5,473 nucleotides of DNA from Natrialbaceae archaeon B1-Br10_E2g27 (lineage in GTDB: Archaea > Halobacteriota > Halobacteria > Halobacteriales > Natrialbaceae). Positions 1-5,231 of this stretch are shown in pieces. A program made the position numbers and the translations under genes. The notes below the pieces were generated by a model. The model ran no database searches and was not told where the DNA came from. It saw nothing but the letters and a program-made list of their open reading frames with translations. Positions within the stretch are counted from its first letter, which is position 1, and every line of letters starts with the position of its first letter. The stretch lies in assembly GCA_001563885.1 (NCBI GenBank), contig LKMM01000181.1, forward strand, positions 1-5,473, in the 5' to 3' direction.

Positions 1-68
1 CCGGAAAGCAGGATTTTTCACCGCTCGTACAGTGAGATGCGTACTGATGAATCGACTGACGTTCGAGC

Positions 69-75
69 GGAGGTG
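69..75 (+). promoter_or_regulatory. Shine-Dalgarno sequence of purU
   Basis: GGAGGTG matches the anti-Shine-Dalgarno end of archaeal 16S rRNA and lies 6 nt before the ATG at 82. It decides between the two in-frame ATGs, because nothing comparable precedes the ATG at 37. A T-rich element (GATTTTT, 12-18) upstream could be a weak TATA box. If so, transcription would begin near 40, leaving the ATG at 37 outside the message and giving a leader of about 40 nt. Confidence 0.65.
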
Positions 76-81
76 GTGTCG

Positions 82-1032
82 ATGACAACCGATGTAACCG
101 AAATTACCGTGATCGGAGAGGACGACACCGGACTGGTCGCTCGCGTGACCAGCCTCCTGTTCGAGCGTGGAATCAACATCGAGGACTTAGATCAGGCGGT
201 TCGTGATGGCGTCTTCCGGATGTATCTCGCGGTCGATACGAGCGAGATGGTCTGTACCGAAGAGAAGTTACGAACCGACCTCCACGACCTTGGCGACGAT
301 CTGGGACTCGACGTACAGGTCCGGTTTCCCGCCGACCGCGAGACCCAACAGATCGCCGTCCTCGTCACGAAAGAAAGCCACTGTCTCGAAGCGCTGTTCG
401 AAGCGTGGGCCAACGACGACCTCGGTGCCGACATCGGCGTCGTCATCGGCAACCACGACGATCTTAAGCCGCTGGCCGAACACTACGGCGTCCCGTTTCA
501 CGACATCGGCGACGAGGGCGGCCAACAAAACGAAGAGGAACTTCTCGAGCTCCTGGCTGAGTACAACGCCGACCTCATCGTCCTTGCTCGCTACATGCGA
601 ATTTTGAGCCCAAACGTCGTCTTCCGATACGAGGATCGGATTATCAACATCCACCCCTCGCTTCTGCCAGCGTTCCCCGGTGCCGAAGCCTACCGGCAAG
701 CGATCGAAGAAGGCGTCCGGATCGCCGGCGTCACCGCCCACTACGTGACGACCGACTTAGATCAGGGCCCGGTCATCGCCCAGCGTGCGTTCGACGTCCC
801 CGACGACGCCGACATAGAGGAGATCAAACGCCGCGGCCAACCCCTCGAGGCCGACGCGTTGCTCGAGGCCGTCCGACTTCACTTAAACGGTGACGTCTCG
901 GTCCACCGCGGTCGCACCTCCGTTCGAGAAAACGGCACAGAGTACCAACTCGGCCTCCCCGAAGAACTCGAGGATGTCACGCCGGATCGCCCGGTCGACG
1001 GCATCACGAGCGCACTCACGAGCGACGAGTGA
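82..1032 (+). CDS. purU: Formyltetrahydrofolate deformylase (PurU-type), ACT domain plus formyltransferase domain
   Basis: PurU hydrolyses 10-formyltetrahydrofolate to tetrahydrofolate and formate in the cytoplasm; the formate can feed PurT-type purine synthesis, and haloarchaea do use folates. With the start at 82 the protein has 316 residues. An N-terminal ACT domain spans about residues 5-80 (ITVIGEDDTGLVARVTSLL, a small-molecule-sensing fold). The formyltransferase-like domain spans about 90-275 and contains INIHPSLLPAFPG, with N189 and H191 matching the PurN/PurU catalytic Asn and His, and LDQGPVI, with D227 matching the catalytic Asp. An acidic tail from about 283 to 316 goes beyond the roughly 280 residues of bacterial PurU. 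The ATG at 82 is chosen because GGAGGTG (69-75) lies 6 nt upstream and the ACT domain starts right after it; the in-frame ATG at 37 only adds 15 unlike residues. A PurN-like transformylase role is possible, but the ACT domain argues for PurU. Confidence 0.92.
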   Translation: MTTDVTEITVIGEDDTGLVARVTSLLFERGINIEDLDQAVRDGVFRMYLAVDTSEMVCTEEKLRTDLHDLGDDLGLDVQVRFPADRETQQIAVLVTKESHCLEALFEAWANDDLGADIGVVIGNHDDLKPLAEHYGVPFHDIGDEGGQQNEEELLELLAEYNADLIVLARYMRILSPNVVFRYEDRIINIHPSLLPAFPGAEAYRQAIEEGVRIAGVTAHYVTTDLDQGPVIAQRAFDVPDDADIEEIKRRGQPLEADALLEAVRLHLNGDVSVHRGRTSVRENGTEYQLGLPEELEDVTPDRPVDGITSALTSDE

Positions 1033-1128
1033 GAGTCGTGAGGTTCTGTTGACAGTTTTCGGATCCGTTTGACTCGAGCAGGCCACCCCTGTGAACAAAT
1101 CCCTGTCGGAGATACCCGTAGTCTTTGC

Positions 1129-1158
1129 CGTTATTTGAGACAATACGTCTCGATAACG
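1129..1158 (+). other. Intergenic hairpin between purU and the 57-residue gene
   Basis: CGTTAT (1129-1134) pairs with ATAACG (1153-1158), and GAGAC (1137-1141) pairs with GTCTC (1147-1151), around the 5-nt loop AATAC. Between the two helices T1136 can pair with G1152 as a G-U pair in plus-strand RNA, leaving one bulged U (1135). The minus strand would have A opposite C there, so the structure favours a plus-strand transcript. It lies about 97 nt after the purU stop and about 45 nt before the TATA-like element of the next gene. It could be a 3' end or processing structure of the purU mRNA, or a protein-binding site on DNA. No T-run follows it, so a simple intrinsic terminator is unlikely. Confidence 0.45.
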
Positions 1159-1201
1159 ACGGATTAGCTACCCATTCGTTTCACCGGAACGGCTAACTTC
1201 G

Positions 1202-1215
1202 AAATATTCTTAACC
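1202..1215 (+). promoter_or_regulatory. TATA/BRE-like promoter of the 57-residue gene (leaderless)
   Basis: An A/T-rich stretch, AAATATTCTTAACC, stands out from the GC-rich surroundings. Its TTCTTAA part is centred about 26 bp before the ATG at 1237, the usual archaeal spacing from TATA box to transcription start, so the message probably begins at or next to the start codon. No Shine-Dalgarno sequence is well placed (GGGAG at 1220-1224 is 12 nt away), which fits a leaderless gene. Confidence 0.5.
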
Positions 1216-1236
1216 ATACGGGAGCAACTTTCACCT

Positions 1237-1410
1237 ATGACACCCAACGTGGGAGCGGTCGGACACCGATCGACCGACGATCACGAGATCGTCGCGGCAA
1301 TCGATGAGGCCGACGGGCAGCGACGGCTCGTTATCGCCGACCTCACCTGCGACGGGAAGTGGATATCGATGTGCGAAGCCGACGCTGTGTCACTCGAGAC
1401 GTGGCGTTGA
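1237..1410 (+). CDS. Small haloarchaeal protein of unknown function (57 residues, resembles DUF7556)
   Basis: This short ORF encodes a 57-residue acidic protein beginning MTPNVGAVGHRSTDDHEIVA and ending SLETWR. From memory it resembles a small family (DUF7556) found only in haloarchaea; I cannot confirm this by search. The pattern suggests a compact two-strand fold: IVAAIDEADGQRRLVIADL (residues 18-36), then WISMCEADAVSLETW. It has two cysteines (C38, C46), too few for a classical zinc finger within one chain. It has no signal peptide or membrane segment. The start is supported by the TATA-like element about 26 bp upstream, which makes the message probably leaderless. It sits alone on the plus strand, 204 bp after purU and 199 bp before sufU, each gap holding a hairpin or inverted repeat, so it is probably a single-gene unit. 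Function unknown. Confidence 0.75.
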   Translation: MTPNVGAVGHRSTDDHEIVAAIDEADGQRRLVIADLTCDGKWISMCEADAVSLETWR

Positions 1411-1495
1411 CCCGACACTATCCGGAACAAAACGAACCTCTTGCGGCGGTATCCGCCCCTGTCGGCGCAACCGCACGGAATGCTGACCCCGTAAC

Positions 1496-1547
1496 CGAAA
1501 CCAGTTCAGATATGCCGCCAAACCGCGGACCGAAACAACTGGTTTCG
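1496..1547. repeat. 11-bp perfect inverted repeat upstream of sufU
   Basis: CGAAACCAGTT (1496-1506) is followed after 30 bp by its exact reverse complement AACTGGTTTCG (1537-1547). The left part also recurs directly: ACCGAAAC occurs at 1495-1502 and again at about 1529-1536. The structure ends about 62 bp before the sufU start and upstream of its likely promoter. It could be a regulator-binding site for sufU, or a stem-loop in the 3' region of the 57-residue gene's message. Perfect pairing gives no clue to which strand matters. Confidence 0.5.
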
Positions 1548-1573
1548 ATTCCGTCCAGTCAGCACCCCCGGAA

Positions 1574-1580
1574 CCCTTTT
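1574..1580 (+). promoter_or_regulatory. Possible weak TATA-like element of sufU
   Basis: CCCTTTT is the most A/T-rich element in the 60 bp before sufU. It is centred about 33 bp before the ATG at 1610, which would give a leader of only a few nucleotides. No Shine-Dalgarno sequence lies next to the start codon. This is a weak match to the archaeal consensus. Confidence 0.3.
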
Positions 1581-1609
1581 GGAGCACACGCCCGTATCTC
1601 GCCATAACA

Positions 1610-2029
1610 ATGGCACTGGGCTCGGATATGTACCGACAGCAGATCCTCGACCACTACAAAAATCCCCGCAACTACGGGGAACTCGAGGATCCAACCTTCA
1701 CCCACATCGGCGAAAACCCGATGTGTGGCGACGAGATTCGTATCGACGTCAAACTCGCCGACGACGAGGAGACCATCCAGCAAGTCGCCTTTACCGGCGA
1801 CGGCTGTGCGATCAGTCAGGCCTCCGCGAGCATGCTCTCGAGCGATCTGCAGGGTAAAACGATCGCGGAACTACAGGAGATGGACCGTGACGACATCATC
1901 GACATGCTCGGTGTCGACATCTCGCCGATGCGGGTCAAATGTGCGGTCCTCGCCGAAAAGGTCGCCCAGGACGGAGCCGAAATCTACCAGGGCGAACTCG
2001 AGAAAGCAAAGACGACGACCGAAGACTGA
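1610..2029 (+). CDS. sufU: Iron-sulfur cluster assembly scaffold protein, SufU/IscU (NifU N-terminal) family
   Basis: Members of this family assemble Fe-S clusters, or relay sulfur from a cysteine desulfurase, in the cytoplasm. The 139-residue product has the family landmarks: DHYKNPRNYGELEDP at 14-28, NPMCGDEI with C39 and D41, GDGCAISQASASM with C66, and RVKCAVLAEK with C111. These are the three ligand cysteines and the nearby Asp. Lysine precedes C111 where E. coli IscU has His105, which is SufU-like. However, the C66-C111 distance of 45 residues matches IscU (43) rather than Bacillus SufU (62), so the SufU insertion is absent. The N-terminus MALGSDMYRQQ fits this family. No desulfurase or SufBCD gene is nearby, so partners must be encoded elsewhere. 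The stop codon is 18 bp from that of convergent radA. Confidence 0.9.
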   Translation: MALGSDMYRQQILDHYKNPRNYGELEDPTFTHIGENPMCGDEIRIDVKLADDEETIQQVAFTGDGCAISQASASMLSSDLQGKTIAELQEMDRDDIIDMLGVDISPMRVKCAVLAEKVAQDGAEIYQGELEKAKTTTED

Positions 2030-2047
2030 CCGGCCTCAGACGATCCG

Positions 2048-3079
2048 TTATTCAGGCTTTAGCCCCTTGTCTTCGACGCGCATAACGGCCTCGCCGTCGG
2101 CTAAGTTCGGCGCGTCGACCAGTCGGACGATCCGTTTGTCGCCTTTGGACTTGCGAAGGTAGATTCGGAAGGTGGACTTATGACCCAAGATGTTGCCACC
2201 GATGGGTTTCGTCGGGTCGCCGAAGAAGGCATCCGGATTCGAGGTGACCTGGTTGGTGACGATGACGGCGGCGTTGTAGAGGTTGCCGACCTTGTCGATG
2301 TCGTGGAGATGTTTGTTGAGTTTCTGCTGGCGGTTGGCGAGTTGGCCACGGCCGACGTACTCCGCCCGGAAGTGAGCGGTCAGGGAGTCGACACAGAGCA
2401 GACGGACGGGATACTCCGACTCTTCGTGTTCGCTTGCAAGCTCCTTTGCCTTCTCTGCAAGCAGCATCTGGTGGTTCGAATTAAAGGCCTTCGCGACGTG
2501 GATATATTCGAGAAAAGAGTCGACGAGTTCCTCGAGTGCGGCCTCGTCGTCCGGTGATCCCTCGATATCGCGGTCCTCGAGGGCGGCTGCGATCGCATCG
2601 TCGGGCAGGCCCCGAACCATGTCGTCGATCCGCTCGGGGCGGAACGTATCCTCGCTGTCGATGAAAATACACGAGCCATGGAGCCCGCCGACGTCCTGTG
2701 GCAACTGGACGTTGACAGCCATCTGGTGGGTAACCTGTGATTTCCCCGAGCCGAACTCACCGTAGACTTCCGTGATCGACTGACTCTCGATGCCGCCGCC
2801 GAGTAAGTCGTCGACCTCGTCGATGTGCCAGGAGAGTTTGCCGATCTTGTTTCGCCGCTCGAGCACCGTCGAACCGGTCTCGAAGCCGCCGACGTCGGCC
2901 TGGTCACGAGCTGCACGGACGATGTCACCAGCCGTTGAGTCACCGATGTCGGCCGTATTCGACAGCTCTGCGGGGGACGCAACGGCGAGACTTTCAAACG
3001 AATCGTAGCCTGCGTCTTTGAGTTTGTCTGCGGTTGCCGGTCCAACGCCGGGGAGTTCCTCGAGATCAGCTTCTGGCAT
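2048..3079 (-). CDS. radA: DNA repair and recombination protein RadA (archaeal RecA/Rad51 recombinase)
   Basis: RadA forms ATP-dependent filaments on single-stranded DNA and carries out strand exchange in homologous recombination and replication-fork repair. The product has 343 residues, the usual full length for haloarchaeal RadA. A helix-hairpin-helix domain lies at the N-terminus (LEELPGVGPATADKL, residues 6-20). The linker holds the polymerisation motif GGFETGS (64-70, key residue F66). The RecA core has Walker A GEFGSGKS (107-114), the ATP-contacting region SEDTFRPER (142-150), Walker B RLLCVDSL (226-233), and the DNA-binding L2 segment around VTSNPDAFFGDPTKPIGG (278-295). Some archaeal RadA genes carry inteins; this one reads through without interruption. 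The gene converges with sufU and follows the propeller gene on the same strand after 114 bp, with its own promoter-like elements. Confidence 0.98.
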   Translation of the reverse strand: MPEADLEELPGVGPATADKLKDAGYDSFESLAVASPAELSNTADIGDSTAGDIVRAARDQADVGGFETGSTVLERRNKIGKLSWHIDEVDDLLGGGIESQSITEVYGEFGSGKSQVTHQMAVNVQLPQDVGGLHGSCIFIDSEDTFRPERIDDMVRGLPDDAIAAALEDRDIEGSPDDEAALEELVDSFLEYIHVAKAFNSNHQMLLAEKAKELASEHEESEYPVRLLCVDSLTAHFRAEYVGRGQLANRQQKLNKHLHDIDKVGNLYNAAVIVTNQVTSNPDAFFGDPTKPIGGNILGHKSTFRIYLRKSKGDKRIVRLVDAPNLADGEAVMRVEDKGLKPE

Positions 3080-3080
3080 A

Positions 3081-3087
3081 CTCCTCC
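3081..3087 (-). promoter_or_regulatory. Shine-Dalgarno sequence of radA
   Basis: On the minus strand GGAGGAG is separated from the radA ATG by a single T; counted from the GGAGG core the spacing is 3 nt, closer than usual. It supports the start at 3079, which also matches the family N-terminus. Confidence 0.5.
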
Positions 3088-3103
3088 GTTGTGCGGGACC
3101 CCT

Positions 3104-3119
3104 GATAAACCCTCGTTAA
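3104..3119 (-). promoter_or_regulatory. Promoter-like A/T-rich elements of radA
   Basis: On the minus strand TTTATC (3109-3104) lies 25-30 bp upstream of the radA start and GTTAAC (3119-3114) lies 10 bp further up. TTTATC as the TATA box would place the transcription start at the ATG, leaving out the Shine-Dalgarno sequence. GTTAAC would give a leader of about 10 nt that includes it. Sequence alone does not decide between them. Confidence 0.4.
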
Positions 3120-3126
3120 CAGGAGG

Positions 3127-3141
3127 GTGAAAGTGAAAGTG
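3127..3141 (-). repeat. Short direct repeat upstream of the radA promoter
   Basis: The minus strand reads CACTTTCACTTTCAC, two and a half copies of a 6-bp unit, ending about 8 bp above the A/T-rich promoter elements. The 9-mer ACTTTCACC at its end also occurs just before the start codon of the 57-residue gene (1227-1235). Its position suits a regulator-binding site or a BRE-like upstream element, but nothing in the sequence proves that. Confidence 0.4.
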
Positions 3142-3193
3142 GGGGACGACGGCATGATATGTGAACACAAATCTCAAGGATTTTGAAAAGCCG

Positions 3194-4336
3194 CTAGAGC
3201 CCGGGTTGCTCATCGGGGTCCCACTCGAGACAGTACAGACGGTCATCCTCACAGGGGACGAACAGTCGTCTCTGGCCGACTGCGGGCGTGTTCGTCACTG
3301 CATCCTCGAGTTGTTCGTACCACCAGTGGTCGTAGCGAGTGGCATCGATTCCGTAGACCGAGCCGGTCGTATCGGCCAGACAGACGACGTTGCCGACGAC
3401 GACAGGCGAGGCATGGATTTCACCATCCAGCGCGACTCCCTTTTTCGAAAAGAGCCAGCCGCGGACTTTGCGTCGGCCAAACGTTGTGTCCGTGACGTGA
3501 ACGTAGCCGTCGTTCGCCCCGATGAACGTCGTCCCCTCGGTGACCTCTTCGGCCGTCGTCACCTCGTCGACGGCCAGATTCTCGCCCGATCGGACCGTCA
3601 CCGACGAGCTAAAGCCACCGTCTGTCTTGTACGTAAACCACGACTGACCAGTATCAGTATCCAACGAGAGCAACGTCCCGGCGTCGTCGGCGACGTACAC
3701 CCTGCCTTCGGCGACAGTCGGCCCGCCCGCGAGAACGCCATCGGTCGGAACACGCCAGACCTCCTCACCGTCGCCTGCCTCGAGACAGAAGACGGCTTCC
3801 TCGTCGGTCCCGGCATACACCCGGGGGCCGCTCCACTCACGGTCGTCGGTGACGGCAGGACAACCAACGACCGACCCGTCGGTGTCGTAACTCCAGATGA
3901 CTTCGCCGGTCTCGGCGACACAGACGGCGAGTCCGCCCTCGTAACCGACGTAGAGGCGATCCTCGAACTGCGTCGGCGAGGCAGTCAACGGTCCCGGAAG
4001 CGTCAGCGTCCAGTATCGGTCGCCGCTCGTCCGATCGACCGCATACAGCTTTCCTGCATCGGTTCCGAAATGAACCATCTCACGGGAGACGATCGGAGCC
4101 CTATCGGTCGCAGCCGTCGTCTCGACTACCCACCGCCGGCTCCCGGTCGTAGCATCTATCGCATAGAGGTTTCCCTGAGCCGTGCCGACGAAAACAGTCT
4201 CGTGATCACAGACCGGTTCGCCGACCGGGCCGACGAAATCGGCGGTCCACGATCGTTCGATCCGGCGTGGCCCCTCCCGATCGAGTCGGGTTCCCGAATG
4301 ATGGGCATCACCTTTGAACTGGTTCCAGTCGCTCAC
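3194..4336 (-). CDS. PQQ-binding-like beta-propeller repeat protein, cytoplasmic, function unknown
   Basis: The 380-residue product is built from blades of the PQQ/BamB-like type, each with a V-x-V-G-x-x-x-G-x-L-Y-A-I-D-x-x-T-G-x-x-x-W core. Copies start near residues 48, 88, 128, 173, 213, 270, 317 and 358, enough for a seven- or eight-bladed propeller. The N-terminus (SDWNQFKGDAHHSGT) is typical of the family and would close the ring. There is no Sec or Tat signal, lipobox or membrane segment. There are seven cysteines (C43, C139, C159, C184, C319, C362, C369), which suits a cytoplasmic protein. The residues needed for true PQQ dehydrogenase activity cannot be assigned, so it is more likely a binding or scaffold protein. 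The start codon is GTG at 4336, supported by a TATA box about 27 bp upstream, so the message is probably leaderless. It lies between pspAB and radA on the same strand but with its own promoter. Confidence 0.88.
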   Translation of the reverse strand: MSDWNQFKGDAHHSGTRLDREGPRRIERSWTADFVGPVGEPVCDHETVFVGTAQGNLYAIDATTGSRRWVVETTAATDRAPIVSREMVHFGTDAGKLYAVDRTSGDRYWTLTLPGPLTASPTQFEDRLYVGYEGGLAVCVAETGEVIWSYDTDGSVVGCPAVTDDREWSGPRVYAGTDEEAVFCLEAGDGEEVWRVPTDGVLAGGPTVAEGRVYVADDAGTLLSLDTDTGQSWFTYKTDGGFSSSVTVRSGENLAVDEVTTAEEVTEGTTFIGANDGYVHVTDTTFGRRKVRGWLFSKKGVALDGEIHASPVVVGNVVCLADTTGSVYGIDATRYDHWWYEQLEDAVTNTPAVGQRRLFVPCEDDRLYCLEWDPDEQPGL

Positions 4337-4360
4337 TACCCAAACGTTGGGCCGTGGCGG

Positions 4361-4366
4361 TATAAT
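4361..4366 (-). promoter_or_regulatory. TATA box of the beta-propeller gene (leaderless)
   Basis: The minus strand reads ATTATA here, within ATTCATTATACC, 25-30 bp before the GTG start at 4336. This spacing puts the transcription start at the start codon. The absence of a Shine-Dalgarno sequence in front of the GTG agrees with a leaderless message and supports the choice of this GTG. Confidence 0.6.
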
Positions 4367-4399
4367 GAATACGACATTCTCTCGAACGACTCGAGGACG

Positions 4400-4417
4400 T
4401 GAGACCCCGGGTTCTCA
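4400..4417. promoter_or_regulatory. 18-bp near-palindrome upstream of the propeller promoter (candidate operator)
   Basis: TGAGACCCCGGGTTCTCA is a palindrome with no spacer in which 8 of the 9 symmetric pairs match; only position 6 against 13 does not. It lies about 34 bp upstream of the TATA box of the propeller gene and about 78 bp after the pspAB stop. Size and symmetry suit a dimeric regulator. No regulator is identified. Confidence 0.4.
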
Positions 4418-4441
4418 TACTATCGGACGGAACTATGTGAA

Positions 4442-4471
4442 GATTTCCGCCACCCCGGGACGGCGAAAATC
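4442..4471 (-). terminator. Hairpin downstream of pspAB (possible 3'-end structure)
   Basis: On the minus strand GATTTTCGCC (4471-4462) pairs with GGCGGAAATC (4451-4442) around a 10-nt loop. In minus-strand RNA the single imperfect position is a G-U pair, giving a 10-bp stem; on the plus strand it would be a C-A mismatch. The structure therefore fits a transcript running out of pspAB, whose stop is 25 nt upstream. No long U-run follows, so termination, RNA processing or 3'-end stabilisation are all possible. A 10-bp palindrome, GACGTACGTC (4478-4487), lies between the stop and the hairpin. Confidence 0.45.
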
Positions 4472-4495
4472 GTTCACGACGTACGTCCGGCAGTG

Positions 4496-5101
4496 TCACT
4501 CCCAGGGATGGGTCCCACTCGAACTCGGCCAGAGCGGATACCAGTACTCTTTCTCGCGTTCGATCTCGAGTTCGCCATCTAAGGCAGCCTCGAGTTTGAA
4601 CTCCACACTCGAGTCCCGATCACGGCCGGATCGTGGCGCAAACGGATAGTAGCCACCGCGTCGGAACGAGTAGATCCAGTAAGCCGGTCCGTCGTGGCCC
4701 TCGTAGGCGAACACCGCCGCCAGCAGCCGCGAACCGTAGCCGTGTTCGATAAACGTATCCGCCGCAAAATGCATGCTCGTGATCAGATCTTCCGGATCGA
4801 TAGCCTCGAGGACGACCCAGTGATAGCCGTGATCGTCTTCCGTGACACGAAAGTCGGTTCCAGTATCGGCCTGTCCGGCCTCGAGGATAGCCTCGACCTC
4901 ATCGACTGCTTGCCGGAACGAGTGTGAATCGACGCCGGAAAAACAGAGTGCGCCCACATCAGTCGACTCGTAGCCGAGTTCGGCCTCCATCGTCAGGTAG
5001 GCAGTGCTCATCCCGAAGAGATCCTCGGGGTCGGCGTCGCGTTTGGCGTCGGCTTCTGCACGCAACCCGAGTGCGGCACGCAGTCCATCCAGCAGTCCCA
5101 T
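4496..5101 (-). CDS. pspAB: PspA-associated protein PspAB-like, haloarchaeal
   Basis: The 201-residue acidic soluble protein matches, from memory, the haloarchaeal family annotated as PspA-associated protein PspAB. That family is often encoded with the membrane protease HtpX, suggesting a role in membrane-stress response; its biochemical activity is not established to my knowledge. Recognisable segments are the N-terminus MGLLDGLRAALGLRAEADA (1-19), DLFGMSTAYLTMEAELGYES (27-46), HFAADTFIEHGYGSRLLAAV (111-130), and the aromatic-rich YWIYSFRRGGYYPFAPR (141-157) with YWYPLWP (186-192). There is no signal peptide or membrane segment. The ATG at 5101 has GGAG (5110-5107) 5 nt upstream. Neither htpX nor pspA lies in the window. 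It is divergent from the SWIM zinc-finger gene across 130 bp and is followed by a hairpin before the propeller gene. Confidence 0.8.
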   Translation of the reverse strand: MGLLDGLRAALGLRAEADAKRDADPEDLFGMSTAYLTMEAELGYESTDVGALCFSGVDSHSFRQAVDEVEAILEAGQADTGTDFRVTEDDHGYHWVVLEAIDPEDLITSMHFAADTFIEHGYGSRLLAAVFAYEGHDGPAYWIYSFRRGGYYPFAPRSGRDRDSSVEFKLEAALDGELEIEREKEYWYPLWPSSSGTHPWE

Positions 5102-5106
5102 ACCAT

Positions 5107-5145
5107 CTCCAACGAACCCGATCCCTTAGAATCCACCTGTTTATC
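5107..5145 (-). promoter_or_regulatory. Promoter-like element and Shine-Dalgarno sequence of pspAB
   Basis: On the minus strand GATAAA (5145-5140) lies about 40 bp before the ATG at 5101, and GGAG (5110-5107) lies 5 nt before it. A transcription start about 27 bp after GATAAA would give a leader of about 14 nt that includes the GGAG. The elements agree with each other, but each is a weak match. Confidence 0.4.
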
Positions 5146-5163
5146 ATCCTGACTGGCACTCCC

Positions 5164-5200
5164 GTTATACGCCTCGGGCACCTACTGTACTCGAATAGCT
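5164..5200 (+). promoter_or_regulatory. Possible promoter elements of the SWIM zinc-finger gene
   Basis: Two A/T-rich elements precede the ATG at 5232: GTTATAC (5164-5170), the better TATA match, which would leave a leader of about 37 nt, and GAATAGC (5193-5199), weaker but closer, which would leave about 9 nt. No Shine-Dalgarno sequence lies before the ATG, which favours the closer element or a short leader. Confidence 0.3.
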
Positions 5201-5231
5201 CACCGACCATCTGCACCCCTCGACGCATCCC

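Noticed and set aside
268..741. A 157-codon minus-strand frame antisense to purU
   Set aside because: It mirrors the codon pattern of purU, has no family resemblance, and has no promoter-like element of its own.
1445..1457. A small GGCGG/CCGCC hairpin with a 3-nt loop after the small gene
   Set aside because: A 5-bp G/C stem of this kind is expected by chance in GC-rich DNA, and no T-run follows it to support a terminator.
1304..1607. Several short frames on both strands in and after the small gene (plus strand 1304-1486 and 1359-1607, minus strand 1390-1605)
   Set aside because: They are Arg/Pro/Ser-rich, mutually overlapping, lack promoter or ribosome-binding sites, and conflict with the better supported 57-residue gene at 1237-1410.
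2030..2047. A bidirectional terminator between the convergent sufU and radA genes
   Set aside because: The 18-bp gap has neither a T-run on either strand nor a clear inverted repeat, so termination probably occurs inside the opposing genes.
3181..3190. CTTTTCAAAA on the minus strand just after the propeller stop as a U-rich terminator
   Set aside because: A run of only four T residues is too short to call a terminator with confidence, although the position would be right.
2380..3252. A 290-codon minus-strand frame overlapping radA in another frame
   Set aside because: The translation is Ser/Arg/Thr-rich and low in acidic residues, unlike haloarchaeal proteins, and it overlaps an unquestionable radA gene.
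3161..4402. A 413-codon plus-strand open frame lying antisense to the propeller gene, longer than the propeller gene itself
   Set aside because: Its translation is Arg-rich and shows no recognisable domain, while the opposite strand gives a clear repeat protein with family motifs. Long antisense frames are common in GC-rich haloarchaeal DNA because of third-position GC bias.
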